This document shows positions 24,766 through 30,835 of a DNA stretch of 30,835 bases, piece by piece. The translations under genes and the position numbers were made by a program. Under the pieces are notes generated by a model that was not told the origin of the DNA, searched no databases, and saw only the letters and a program-made list of their open reading frames with translations. The DNA comes from CADCTM01 sp049671305 (GTDB taxonomy: Bacteria; Cyanobacteriota; Cyanobacteriia; Cyanobacteriales; Coleofasciculaceae), in contig JBATUR010000099.1 in NCBI GenBank assembly GCA_049671305.1, positions 1 to 30,835 of the forward strand, given 5' to 3'. Position 1 is the stretch's first letter; the number at the start of each line of letters is the position of its first letter.

Positions 24766-25248
24766 TTAAAACAGACCGAGGGTGAAAGATTTGTCAATAG
24801 GGAAAGTTGCGCCAATACCTAGCCAGAGGGTAACCAGAGTACCAAACAAAAATACTGCGGTTGCCACTGGGCGACGGAATGGGTTTTGGAACTTATTGAC
24901 GTTCTCAATAAAAGGAACCAAAATCAAGCCTAAAGGAACTCCAGCCATTGCAGCAATACCTAACAATTTGCTAGGTACAACCCGTAAAATTTGGAAAACT
25001 GGATATAAATACCATTCCGGAAGGATTTCTAAAGGTGTTGCAAAAGGATTTGCTGGTTCACCAGTCATTGCTGGATCAAGAACAGCCAAACTAATGCAAA
25101 GTGCAATTGTCCCCATAATAACTACAGGGAAAATATAAAGCAGGTCATTGGGCCAAGCGGGTTCGCCATAATAGTTATGACCCATTCCCTTAGCCAACTT
25201 TTCGCGTAACATTGGATCTGTTAGATCCGGTTTTTTGAGAGTTCCCAT
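24766..25248 (-). CDS. petD: cytochrome b6f complex subunit IV
   Basis: Subunit IV of the thylakoid cytochrome b6f complex, corresponding to the C-terminal half of mitochondrial cytochrome b. It has 160 residues, the standard length, with three membrane helices. The quinol-oxidation-site motif PEWY is at residues 77-80. The N-terminus (KKPDLTDPMLREKLAKGMGH) and the FQNPFRRP segment are highly typical. A ribosome site AGGAG lies about 12 bp before the ATG. It is 135 bp downstream of petB on the same strand, and a strong terminator follows, so petB-petD is a bicistronic unit. Confidence 0.98.
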   Translation of the reverse strand: MGTLKKPDLTDPMLREKLAKGMGHNYYGEPAWPNDLLYIFPVVIMGTIALCISLAVLDPAMTGEPANPFATPLEILPEWYLYPVFQILRVVPSKLLGIAAMAGVPLGLILVPFIENVNKFQNPFRRPVATAVFLFGTLVTLWLGIGATFPIDKSFTLGLF

Positions 25249-25383
25249 CTTAAGATTATTCTCCTAAATCAACTAAGGTCAGCAGGCGCTGTATTAGCTT
25301 TTAGCTCTAATTCTTATTGTCCCTCACAAAAGTGGATTGAGGAATCTTGCTAACGGCTAATTATTAACAGCATCAAGCATCGT

Positions 25384-26052
25384 TTACAAAGGACCAGAAA
25401 TACCCTGTTTGCGAATCATGATGAAATGTAGCAACATGAATACAGCAATAAACCAAGGTAGAACAAAGGTATGGGCGCTGTAGTAGCGAGTTAGAGTACC
25501 TTGTCCAACCGCAGCACCACCACGTAGCAGTTCTACGAGTAAAGGACCAACAACAGGAATTGCTTCAGGAACTCCAGAAACAATTTTGACAGCCCAATAA
25601 CCTACTTGGTCCCAAGGCAGTGAGTAACCGGTTACACCAAAGGAAACCGTAATTACTGCCAAAATTACACCAGTCACCCAGGTCAGCTCGCGAGGCTTTT
25701 TGAAACCACCTGTCAGATAAACCCGGAAGGTGTGCAGAATCATCATCAATACCATCATGCTGGCAGACCAACGGTGGATGGAACGAATCAACCAACCGAA
25801 GTTGACTTCTGTCATTAAATACTGTACTGAAGAAAAAGCTTCTGCAACAGTTGGTTTGTAATAGAAAGTCATTGCAAATCCAGTAGCGAACTGGATGATG
25901 AAGCAAGTTAGTGTAATTCCACCCAAGCAATAAAAAATATTAACGTGGGGAGGAACATACTTGGTAGTGATGTCGTCGGCTAGTGCCTGAATTTCTAGAC
26001 GCTCCTCAAACCAGTTGAAGACCTTTGAGTCTGTAATTTGCTTAGAAAACAT
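25384..26052 (-). CDS. petB: cytochrome b6
   Basis: Haem-bearing subunit of cytochrome b6f, moving electrons between quinone sites across the thylakoid membrane. It has 222 residues and four membrane helices. The haem b ligands are His93 and His107 on helix B and His194 and His209 on helix D. Cys42 in FYCLGG is the covalent attachment point of haem c(n). The N-terminus (MFSKQITDSKVFNWFEERL) is the seven-residue-longer form seen in some cyanobacteria, rather than the 215-residue form. It is divergent from ctpA and followed by petD. Confidence 0.98.
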   Translation of the reverse strand: MFSKQITDSKVFNWFEERLEIQALADDITTKYVPPHVNIFYCLGGITLTCFIIQFATGFAMTFYYKPTVAEAFSSVQYLMTEVNFGWLIRSIHRWSASMMVLMMILHTFRVYLTGGFKKPRELTWVTGVILAVITVSFGVTGYSLPWDQVGYWAVKIVSGVPEAIPVVGPLLVELLRGGAAVGQGTLTRYYSAHTFVLPWFIAVFMLLHFIMIRKQGISGPL

Positions 26053-26413
26053 GAAGCCGGATTTCCTAAAAGGGTATTACTGTTTTTGACTTGTTTGCCC
26101 CCGGTAGGCAGTTTGACACAGGGGAAATTTTTGTTCTATTTAGAGTGCGGAGGGACAGCATACCGCATGGGCGGAGTTTGCACAAATTTGATCTGGAAAT
26201 TGACCTTGTTTGATGTTCCCCATATAAGAAATGTAACATAGCTTTGAGGAGGTAAACTCAGAAGAGCCATTAACTGCTCAAGGTTTCGTCAAGAAAATGC
26301 GACGATGAGGATAATCACAGTCTGAAGAAAGCTGTATTTTAACAGGAGTGATTTTTGAACAGCACCGTCGGCGGAAAATTGAGCAATCATTGTCTGAAGG
26401 GAAAATTTTGGTT
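26053..26413. promoter_or_regulatory. divergent petB/ctpA regulatory region
   Basis: About 360 bp between the petB start (minus) and the preferred ctpA start (plus). It should hold both promoters. A ribosome-like AGGAG lies at 26343-26347 and a GGGA element near 26399-26402. No gene is supported here; short open frames in it have no family resemblance. Confidence 0.5.
26157..26185 (-). promoter_or_regulatory. possible petB promoter
   Basis: On the minus strand a TTGTGC box (26185-26180), a 17-bp spacer and a TATGCT box (26162-26157) would start transcription near 26150, giving a leader of about 100 bases. The -10 matches four of six consensus bases and the -35 only three, so this is tentative. 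Confidence 0.25.
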
Positions 26414-27646
26414 ATGCGTAAACGAGCTTGGGTCGGAGTCTTATTAGTCTGCCAAATCATTTTCTTTTCAATTTGGTGGACACCAGCAGCGTTAGCCTTG
26501 ACAGAGGAGCAAAAACTATTCTCTCAGGCGTGGCGGATTGTTTCTCAATCTTATTTAGATGACTCATTTAATCATCAAAACTGGTGGGCGCTGCGTGAAA
26601 AGACTCTCAAAGGGGGGTTGAAAAATCGCGAAGCTACCTACACCGCTATCCAAAAAATGTTAGCAAGTCTAGATGATCCGTTTACACGACTGCTGAAGCC
26701 AAGCCAGTATCGCAGTTTGCAAGTTAATACTTCTGGAGAACTTTCCGGTGTTGGTTTACAAATTGCTTTGGATGCCGAAACTGGTGCGCTAGAAGTGGTT
26801 GCGCCAATCGCTGGTTCACCTGCTGACAAGGCAGGAATTCAGTCACGCGATCGCATTTTAGAAATTAATGGCACTCTTACTTCAACTCTCACCCTCGACG
26901 AAGCTGCAGCCCAGATGCGTGGCGCTGTTGGTACAAGCGTGACGCTGAAAATTCAGGCAAAAGCAGGAGAATCCAAATCTGTTGACTTAATACGCGATCG
27001 CATTGCCCTCAACCCAGTCTATGCCTTCTTAGACGACCAGCCCGATACTCCGGCAGTTGGTTACATTCGCCTCACACAATTTAGCGCCAATGCCAAAACC
27101 GAAGTTGAGTCGGCAATTAAGCGCCTCGAAGCCCAAGGCGCCAAATCTTATGTGCTTGATTTACGCAATAATCCCGGTGGACTTCTACAAGCAGGCATTG
27201 AAATTGCCCGACTCTGGCTTGATCAAGGTACAGTTGTCTACACCGTGAATCGACGCGGTTCACTCGGCAGCTTTGAAGCGGGGGGGCAAGCACTTACCGA
27301 AGCACCTTTAGTTGTCTTAGTTAACCAAGGTACTGCTAGCGCTAGCGAAATTTTGGCAGGCGCTTTACAAGATAATGGACGCGCTAAATTAGTTGGAGAA
27401 AAAACCTTCGGCAAAGGCTTAATTCAATCATTATTTGACCTCACAGACGGCTCAGGATTGGCTGTGACCGTCGCCAAGTATGAAACTCCCAGCCACCACG
27501 ATATTCATAAATTGGGCATCTCCCCAGACTTGCAAGTAGCCTTAGAGCCAATAACTTTTGACCAGGCGGGGACACAAGCTGATCAACAATATCAAGCCGC
27601 TCTTAAGTTGTTGAAAAGTGATCTAGTTGTTGCTGATGCTGCCTGA
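26414..27646 (+). CDS. ctpA: C-terminal processing peptidase CtpA
   Basis: Lumenal serine protease (MEROPS S41) that trims the C-terminal extension of photosystem II protein D1. From the start chosen here it has 410 residues. A Sec signal (MRKRAWVGVLLVCQ onward) ends at ALA. A PDZ domain lies at about 105-185, and the protease core has Ser309 in GTASASE and Lys334 in EKTFGKG, spaced 25 apart as in the Scenedesmus enzyme (Ser372, Lys397). A GTG at 26348 would add 22 residues in front of the signal peptide; the ATG at 26414 is preferred because it places the basic signal-peptide N-terminus first. It is divergent from petB. Confidence 0.95.
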   Translation: MRKRAWVGVLLVCQIIFFSIWWTPAALALTEEQKLFSQAWRIVSQSYLDDSFNHQNWWALREKTLKGGLKNREATYTAIQKMLASLDDPFTRLLKPSQYRSLQVNTSGELSGVGLQIALDAETGALEVVAPIAGSPADKAGIQSRDRILEINGTLTSTLTLDEAAAQMRGAVGTSVTLKIQAKAGESKSVDLIRDRIALNPVYAFLDDQPDTPAVGYIRLTQFSANAKTEVESAIKRLEAQGAKSYVLDLRNNPGGLLQAGIEIARLWLDQGTVVYTVNRRGSLGSFEAGGQALTEAPLVVLVNQGTASASEILAGALQDNGRAKLVGEKTFGKGLIQSLFDLTDGSGLAVTVAKYETPSHHDIHKLGISPDLQVALEPITFDQAGTQADQQYQAALKLLKSDLVVADAA

Positions 27647-27661
27647 AAATAATTTGGTGTC

Positions 27662-27685
27662 GGGGTAAGCACACCAGCTTACCCC
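27662..27685. repeat. 9-bp hairpin after ctpA
   Basis: GGGGTAAGC (27662-27670) pairs exactly with GCTTACCCC (27677-27685) over the loop ACACCA. The loop is also complementary to TGGTGT at 27655-27660. No T run follows, so it may work as a Rho-independent-like stabiliser of the ctpA mRNA end or be a dispersed palindrome. Confidence 0.5.
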
Positions 27686-27817
27686 ACCCCATCCATCACA
27701 GGCATCCGAAAGAATTAAAACTAGTGCGTGTTGCTAATCAGAAATTGGAGTTCAACCCGATTAATGACGGGCTGAATACCTCGCAAAAATCTGTTGGTAC
27801 GCTTAATTTTCAAACTA

Positions 27818-27890
27818 CGAGCACGGAGGGATTCGAACCCCCGACCCTCAGGACCGGAACCTGATGCTCTATCCACTGAGCTACGTGCCC
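27818..27890 (-). tRNA. tRNA-Arg (anticodon CCG)
   Basis: A 73-base tRNA including the discriminator G. The acceptor stem pairs GGGCACG with CGTGCTC (one G-U). The D arm reads AGCTCAGTGGATAGAGC. The anticodon stem TCAGG/CCTGA encloses the loop TTCCGGT, giving anticodon CCG for codon CGG. The T arm contains GGTTCGAATCC. The 3' CCA is not encoded and must be added after transcription. It lies between ctpA and the M23 gene. Confidence 0.95.
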
Positions 27891-27916
27891 TTGTAACTTC
27901 CGCAATTATAGCACTC

Positions 27917-29107
27917 TTACAAGAAATTCATGGGGTCAACTGGTTCGCCATCTTGACGAACTTCAAAGTGGAGGTGAGGACCTGTAGATAAACCTGTAGA
28001 ACCAGCATCGGCAATAACTTCGCCTCGTTGTACGCTTTGTCCCTGGGCAACATAGAGCTTGCTATTATGACCATAAAGCGTGGAAATACCCTTACCGTGG
28101 TTAATCACAACCGCATAGCCATAACCACCATACCAACCCGCAAAAATCACCACACCATTATCTGCTGCCCGGATCGCCTCACCATAATCTGCCCCAAAGT
28201 CAAGTCCAGAATGAAAGCGCGAGGCACCAAGAATTGGGTGAATTCGCCAACCAAAAGTACTGGTAATTTCTGCCTCACTGGGAAAGGTGAGTTGACCTGT
28301 GCCAAAAATGCCGTTAGGTAAGATGGTTTTATTGGCAGCAGCAACTTGTCTTTGAATCAAAATGCCGATACTGCGAGAATCTGATGCTAATTGTGCTTGT
28401 GCTGCCTCTAAAGCTTGTTTATCAGTTTTGAGACGTTGCATTAGTTGCTGTTGTGAGCTTAACTGGGCTTGAAACTGCTGTTTTTGTGCTAAAAGTTGTT
28501 GGGTAAGCAGGGCAATTTGGTTTTTTTGTAGTTCAATCTCGGCTTTTTGTTGCTGAATGCGTTGAGATTCGGTTTGCAGGTTACTTAATATTTGTTGGTC
28601 GGCTTGATAGATTAGTTTAATTTGACGACGGCGATCAAGTAGTTGGTTGAGATTTTGGCTTTTTAGTAATATGTCCCAACCGAAACCTGTGATTTTTTGG
28701 CGTTGCAGAAAGCGTAGTCTGGCAACTGTAGCAGACTGTTTTTGATAGTAATTTTGTTGAGCTTGAGCCAAATTAATTTCTAGTTGTTTGAGATATTTGT
28801 TTGCCAGTTGTCGTTGCAAGTCGTAGTCTTTATAGGCAGTTTCTGTAGTCTGAAGATTGAGCTTTGTACCACCAATTTGATCTTGGATAGTTTGTTGGGT
28901 AGTGGAAAGGCGATCGCGTTCTTTTCTCAAATGCGACCGTTGTTGGTCAATTTGTTCCTGCATCTGCCGCAGTGTGTCCACTGAGGCGCTTGGTTGTGGT
29001 GAAGGTTCAGCTTTTACAGGCGCTGTTAGCAACAACAGCCAAATCATCAGATAACTGACAATTAGACAACGGTAAAAATTTTGCTTGGTTTTGGGTGAGA
29101 CGCTCAT
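27917..29107 (-). CDS. M23 metallopeptidase / EnvC-type murein hydrolase factor
   Basis: A 396-residue secreted protein. The signal peptide ends near residue 33 (PVKA). A long coiled coil, rich in Gln, Lys and Leu, runs from about 42 to 250, and a LytM/M23 domain occupies 270-396. The zinc and catalytic residues are present: His299 and Asp303 in HSGLDFG, His347 in YGHN, and His378 and His380 in PHLHFE. It could thus be an active endopeptidase, unlike E. coli EnvC, whose LytM domain is degenerate and activates amidases. The coiled-coil plus LytM layout is that of division-associated murein remodelling factors; in a filamentous cyanobacterium this could bear on septal peptidoglycan. The preferred start is the ATG at 29107. 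Confidence 0.92.
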   Translation of the reverse strand: MSVSPKTKQNFYRCLIVSYLMIWLLLLTAPVKAEPSPQPSASVDTLRQMQEQIDQQRSHLRKERDRLSTTQQTIQDQIGGTKLNLQTTETAYKDYDLQRQLANKYLKQLEINLAQAQQNYYQKQSATVARLRFLQRQKITGFGWDILLKSQNLNQLLDRRRQIKLIYQADQQILSNLQTESQRIQQQKAEIELQKNQIALLTQQLLAQKQQFQAQLSSQQQLMQRLKTDKQALEAAQAQLASDSRSIGILIQRQVAAANKTILPNGIFGTGQLTFPSEAEITSTFGWRIHPILGASRFHSGLDFGADYGEAIRAADNGVVIFAGWYGGYGYAVVINHGKGISTLYGHNSKLYVAQGQSVQRGEVIADAGSTGLSTGPHLHFEVRQDGEPVDPMNFL

Positions 29108-29581
29108 CCTCTACAGTTCATTTAGGTTGTTTTGCCAACAGGATTTCAGGACATAAAGAACTTATTAAACCAGCATTTGTTGCAGTCTCAACAAATAATT
29201 TAAAGGTAATTTGCCTTGACAAATTTTTTAATTTATGCACTTTACTCATCAAGCCGTAGTGACTACCGCTTTTTTGACCAAGTAAAGATTGAGCAAATTA
29301 ATTAGTCGCTGTACAAAAATCGCTTCCGTAATACGCCTACTCAAAGTTCCGTATTTGCACGGAAGTCAACGCATCCGGAAAAAAATTAAATAGAGTTAAT
29401 AAGGAAAACAAATCATAACAATTGCTTGACGAAAATTTTCCTTCTTGCCCAACAACCGCCCTAATCTATATTTTTTATTCAGGGAAAAATTACCCGACAA
29501 TTTCCAGATATTTTCCAAACTTCAAGGGTATTAAACAGCATTTACCTAGAAAAACAAATTTGACGTTTACCAGGCTTTATC
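29108..29581. other. intergenic region, 474 bp
   Basis: Divergent spacer between the M23 gene and the 397-residue gene. It holds an orphan terminator-like hairpin (29251-29275), a repeated TTCCGTA motif (29324-29330 and 29347-29353) with a matching ACGGAAG (29359-29365), and a TTGACA at 29216-29221 without a good -10 box. A 66-residue frame at 29422-29622 overlaps the next gene and is not supported. Confidence 0.5.
29251..29275 (+). terminator. orphan terminator-like hairpin
   Basis: AAGC and GTAG (29251-29259, with one intervening C) pair with CTAC and GCTT (29263-29271) around a TGA loop, with a C-C mismatch in the stem, followed by a run of T to 29275. No plus-strand gene ends nearby, so it either terminates an unseen short RNA or is a chance structure. 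Confidence 0.35.
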
Positions 29582-30775
29582 GTGCTAAAAACTACCCACT
29601 TATCTTCTACACCTTCTGTTGAGCGCCTAATCAAAATTTGGGCAAGTCGTTATGTTCCCGATCTTTCACCCTTATATGAAGTGTCAGATCGTACCTCTGC
29701 TTACACAGCTTTAGCGCTCGCCGCTTCACCAACAGGTAGGGCTTTGACTGCTGATCGAATCAGCGGCTTTTTTATCAATATTCGCTGCAAAATGGCAGCT
29801 ATCAAAAGCTATGGACTCTACACAAGCAACGCCAACAAATTCGATTTAAAGGAAGCTTATCAACTATCTAGCTATGCCTTAATAGTCTATGAAAAGCTTT
29901 TGGAAATATATCAGCAGCCTTCATTTTGTGCCACTTCGGTACATGGAATGCCCATTGCTGCCGCCGCTGCCATTAATTCTCTTCACGGTCTTCTTGGTTC
30001 TTGGGGAATGCCTCCTATTACAGAATTGGCAAAAACTCTTGAACCTGTATTATTAGAGTTTCAGCAACAACATATCGCCGCCCAAAATTGGCGCACACTT
30101 GGCTTTATTACCACTCTACTAAACTTCAGTAATGAGTTAATTCCCAAAAAGCTGACATTGCCAGAACAAGTCTTAATTCAACCTTATTTTCAGTTTGTCG
30201 AGGAACAGGTTGCACTGCCGTGGGAAAGAGTTTGTGCAGCAGCAGCTAATCATTCATTAGGCAGTCCAGCTTTAACTTTAGTTGAGCAATTGTTACCCCA
30301 GTCGCGAGATATTGCTGTAGCAGTTTATCAACGATTACAAGAGTTATTGCCCAATCATCGTAGCCGTCGTGGTAAACTAACTGACCCAGGAATTACACAT
30401 TCTTGTCTACGCGATTTAGAAATGTTTCAAGCTTATCTTTGGTTGTGCCTTTTAGAAGGAAGTTTGGCACCAATTCAGTACGAATTAGTGGATTTGTGTG
30501 TGATGGTAATGACTGGGGTAAAGGTTAAATGGGAAATGACAGAATTGTGGAATAAAGTCTTGGCTGAAGAAATTTTAGCTCGTGTTACACCTGCTCAAGC
30601 TTTAATAGTATTACCTTATACTGAAGGGTTACAACAAGCCTTTTTAAAGCAAAAAGAACGTTTCCAACTTAAACCAAATGAGCTTTATTTACTTGATGAA
30701 TTACAAGAGCGTTTTAATAGCCGTGGACCCAGAAGTTTTTATTTTCCAAAAAGCCGAATCAGCGTAGTGGAGTAG
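29582..30775 (+). CDS. unrecognised 397-residue protein
   Basis: A soluble protein with no domain I can name. It is almost entirely alpha-helical by composition: Leu, Ala, Gln and Glu dominate, and heptad-like helices run from about residue 120 to 380. There is no signal peptide and no long membrane helix. The opening (ERLIKIWASRYVPDLSPLYE) and the segment TALALAASPTGRALTADRISG look like conserved sequence. A short Cys-containing stretch is near 310-320 (YELVDLCVMVMTG). The start is GTG at 29582 because the next Met is at residue 70 and would cut into the sequence that looks conserved; there is no strong ribosome site. The whole frame is intact and cyanobacterial in codon use, so it is very likely a real gene. 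Confidence 0.8.
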   Translation: MLKTTHLSSTPSVERLIKIWASRYVPDLSPLYEVSDRTSAYTALALAASPTGRALTADRISGFFINIRCKMAAIKSYGLYTSNANKFDLKEAYQLSSYALIVYEKLLEIYQQPSFCATSVHGMPIAAAAAINSLHGLLGSWGMPPITELAKTLEPVLLEFQQQHIAAQNWRTLGFITTLLNFSNELIPKKLTLPEQVLIQPYFQFVEEQVALPWERVCAAAANHSLGSPALTLVEQLLPQSRDIAVAVYQRLQELLPNHRSRRGKLTDPGITHSCLRDLEMFQAYLWLCLLEGSLAPIQYELVDLCVMVMTGVKVKWEMTELWNKVLAEEILARVTPAQALIVLPYTEGLQQAFLKQKERFQLKPNELYLLDELQERFNSRGPRSFYFPKSRISVVE

Positions 30776-30835
30776 AACTATTAAGCAATACTTTTTTACC
30801 TCTAAAGATTCTCCAAACTAGTCTTTTTGCCTTCA

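Noticed and set aside
26348..26413. Upstream GTG start for ctpA with a good AGGAG site
   Set aside because: It would put 22 mostly polar residues before a typical Sec signal peptide; the ATG at 26414 gives a normal signal sequence. The GTG start cannot be fully excluded.
27655..27685. Pseudoknot between TGGTGT and the loop of the hairpin after ctpA
   Set aside because: The connecting loops would be one and zero bases long, too short to cross the stems; the pairings can only be alternatives.
27794..27991. Plus-strand 65-residue open frame containing RARRDSNPRPSGPEPDALS
   Set aside because: It is the translation of the antisense strand of the tRNA-Arg gene, a frequent false gene in databases.
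29422..29622. Plus-strand 66-residue open frame
   Set aside because: Overlaps the GTG start of the 397-residue gene in another frame and has unusual composition rich in Tyr, Phe and Asn, as expected from AT-rich noncoding DNA.
1..30835. CRISPR arrays, insertion sequences, integrases or phage genes
   Set aside because: No regularly spaced repeats, transposase-like proteins or terminal inverted repeats with target duplications were seen in reading both strands.

Overview
This window is chromosomal DNA from a cyanobacterium. The evidence is the sulfolipid genes sqdB and sqdX, the cytochrome b6f genes petB and petD divergent from ctpA, a LabA-type NYN protein, and at least 21 copies of the HIP1 octamer GCGATCGC (about one per 1.5 kb). 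A run matching fraC, fraD and fraE, genes for septal cell-cell junctions and filament integrity, points to a filamentous (possibly heterocyst-forming) species or a close relative. There is no insertion sequence, CRISPR array, phage gene or plasmid gene, and composition looks even throughout.

Layout. 1-2.7 kb (+): sulfolipid operon sqdB, a small membrane protein, sqdX. 2.8-5.1 kb (-): a MerA/dihydrolipoamide dehydrogenase-type flavoprotein with a TVP38/TMEM64 membrane protein upstream in the same operon. 5.5-6.9 kb (+): a 93-residue unknown and a DUF362 protein, closed by a terminator. 7.3-10.7 kb (+): a small one-helix membrane protein, inorganic pyrophosphatase, a metallo-beta-lactamase-fold protein that has lost its metal ligands, and a two-domain sulfurtransferase. 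11.1-16.5 kb (+): a LabA-like NYN protein, leuA, a large GT-C-like membrane protein and a SAM methyltransferase. 16.6-17.8 kb (-): a tandem-duplicated cobalamin adenosyltransferase-like protein.

18.0-22.1 kb (+): fraC, fraD, fraE and, 17 bp further on, a histidine kinase whose N-terminal receiver domain lacks its phospho-acceptor aspartate. 22.3-24.2 kb: larE (+), ending in a 9-bp overlap with a convergent DUF4352 lipoprotein gene (-), then a small anti-sigma-type ATPase (-). 24.7-27.6 kb: petB-petD (-), ending in a strong terminator, and divergent ctpA (+). 27.8-30.8 kb: tRNA-Arg(CCG) (-), an M23/EnvC-type murein hydrolase factor (-) and an unrecognised 397-residue protein (+).

How the genes work together: sqdB and sqdX make and transfer the sulfoquinovose of the thylakoid lipid SQDG. 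petB and petD supply two b6f subunits, and CtpA matures photosystem II D1. The fra cluster handles cell-cell contact. The observations most worth a second look are the kinase with a degenerate receiver in the fra cluster, the metal-less MBL protein, an orphan LarE with three cysteines, and a flavoprotein whose NAD(P)-binding glycine motif is altered. No wholly new multi-gene system was found.
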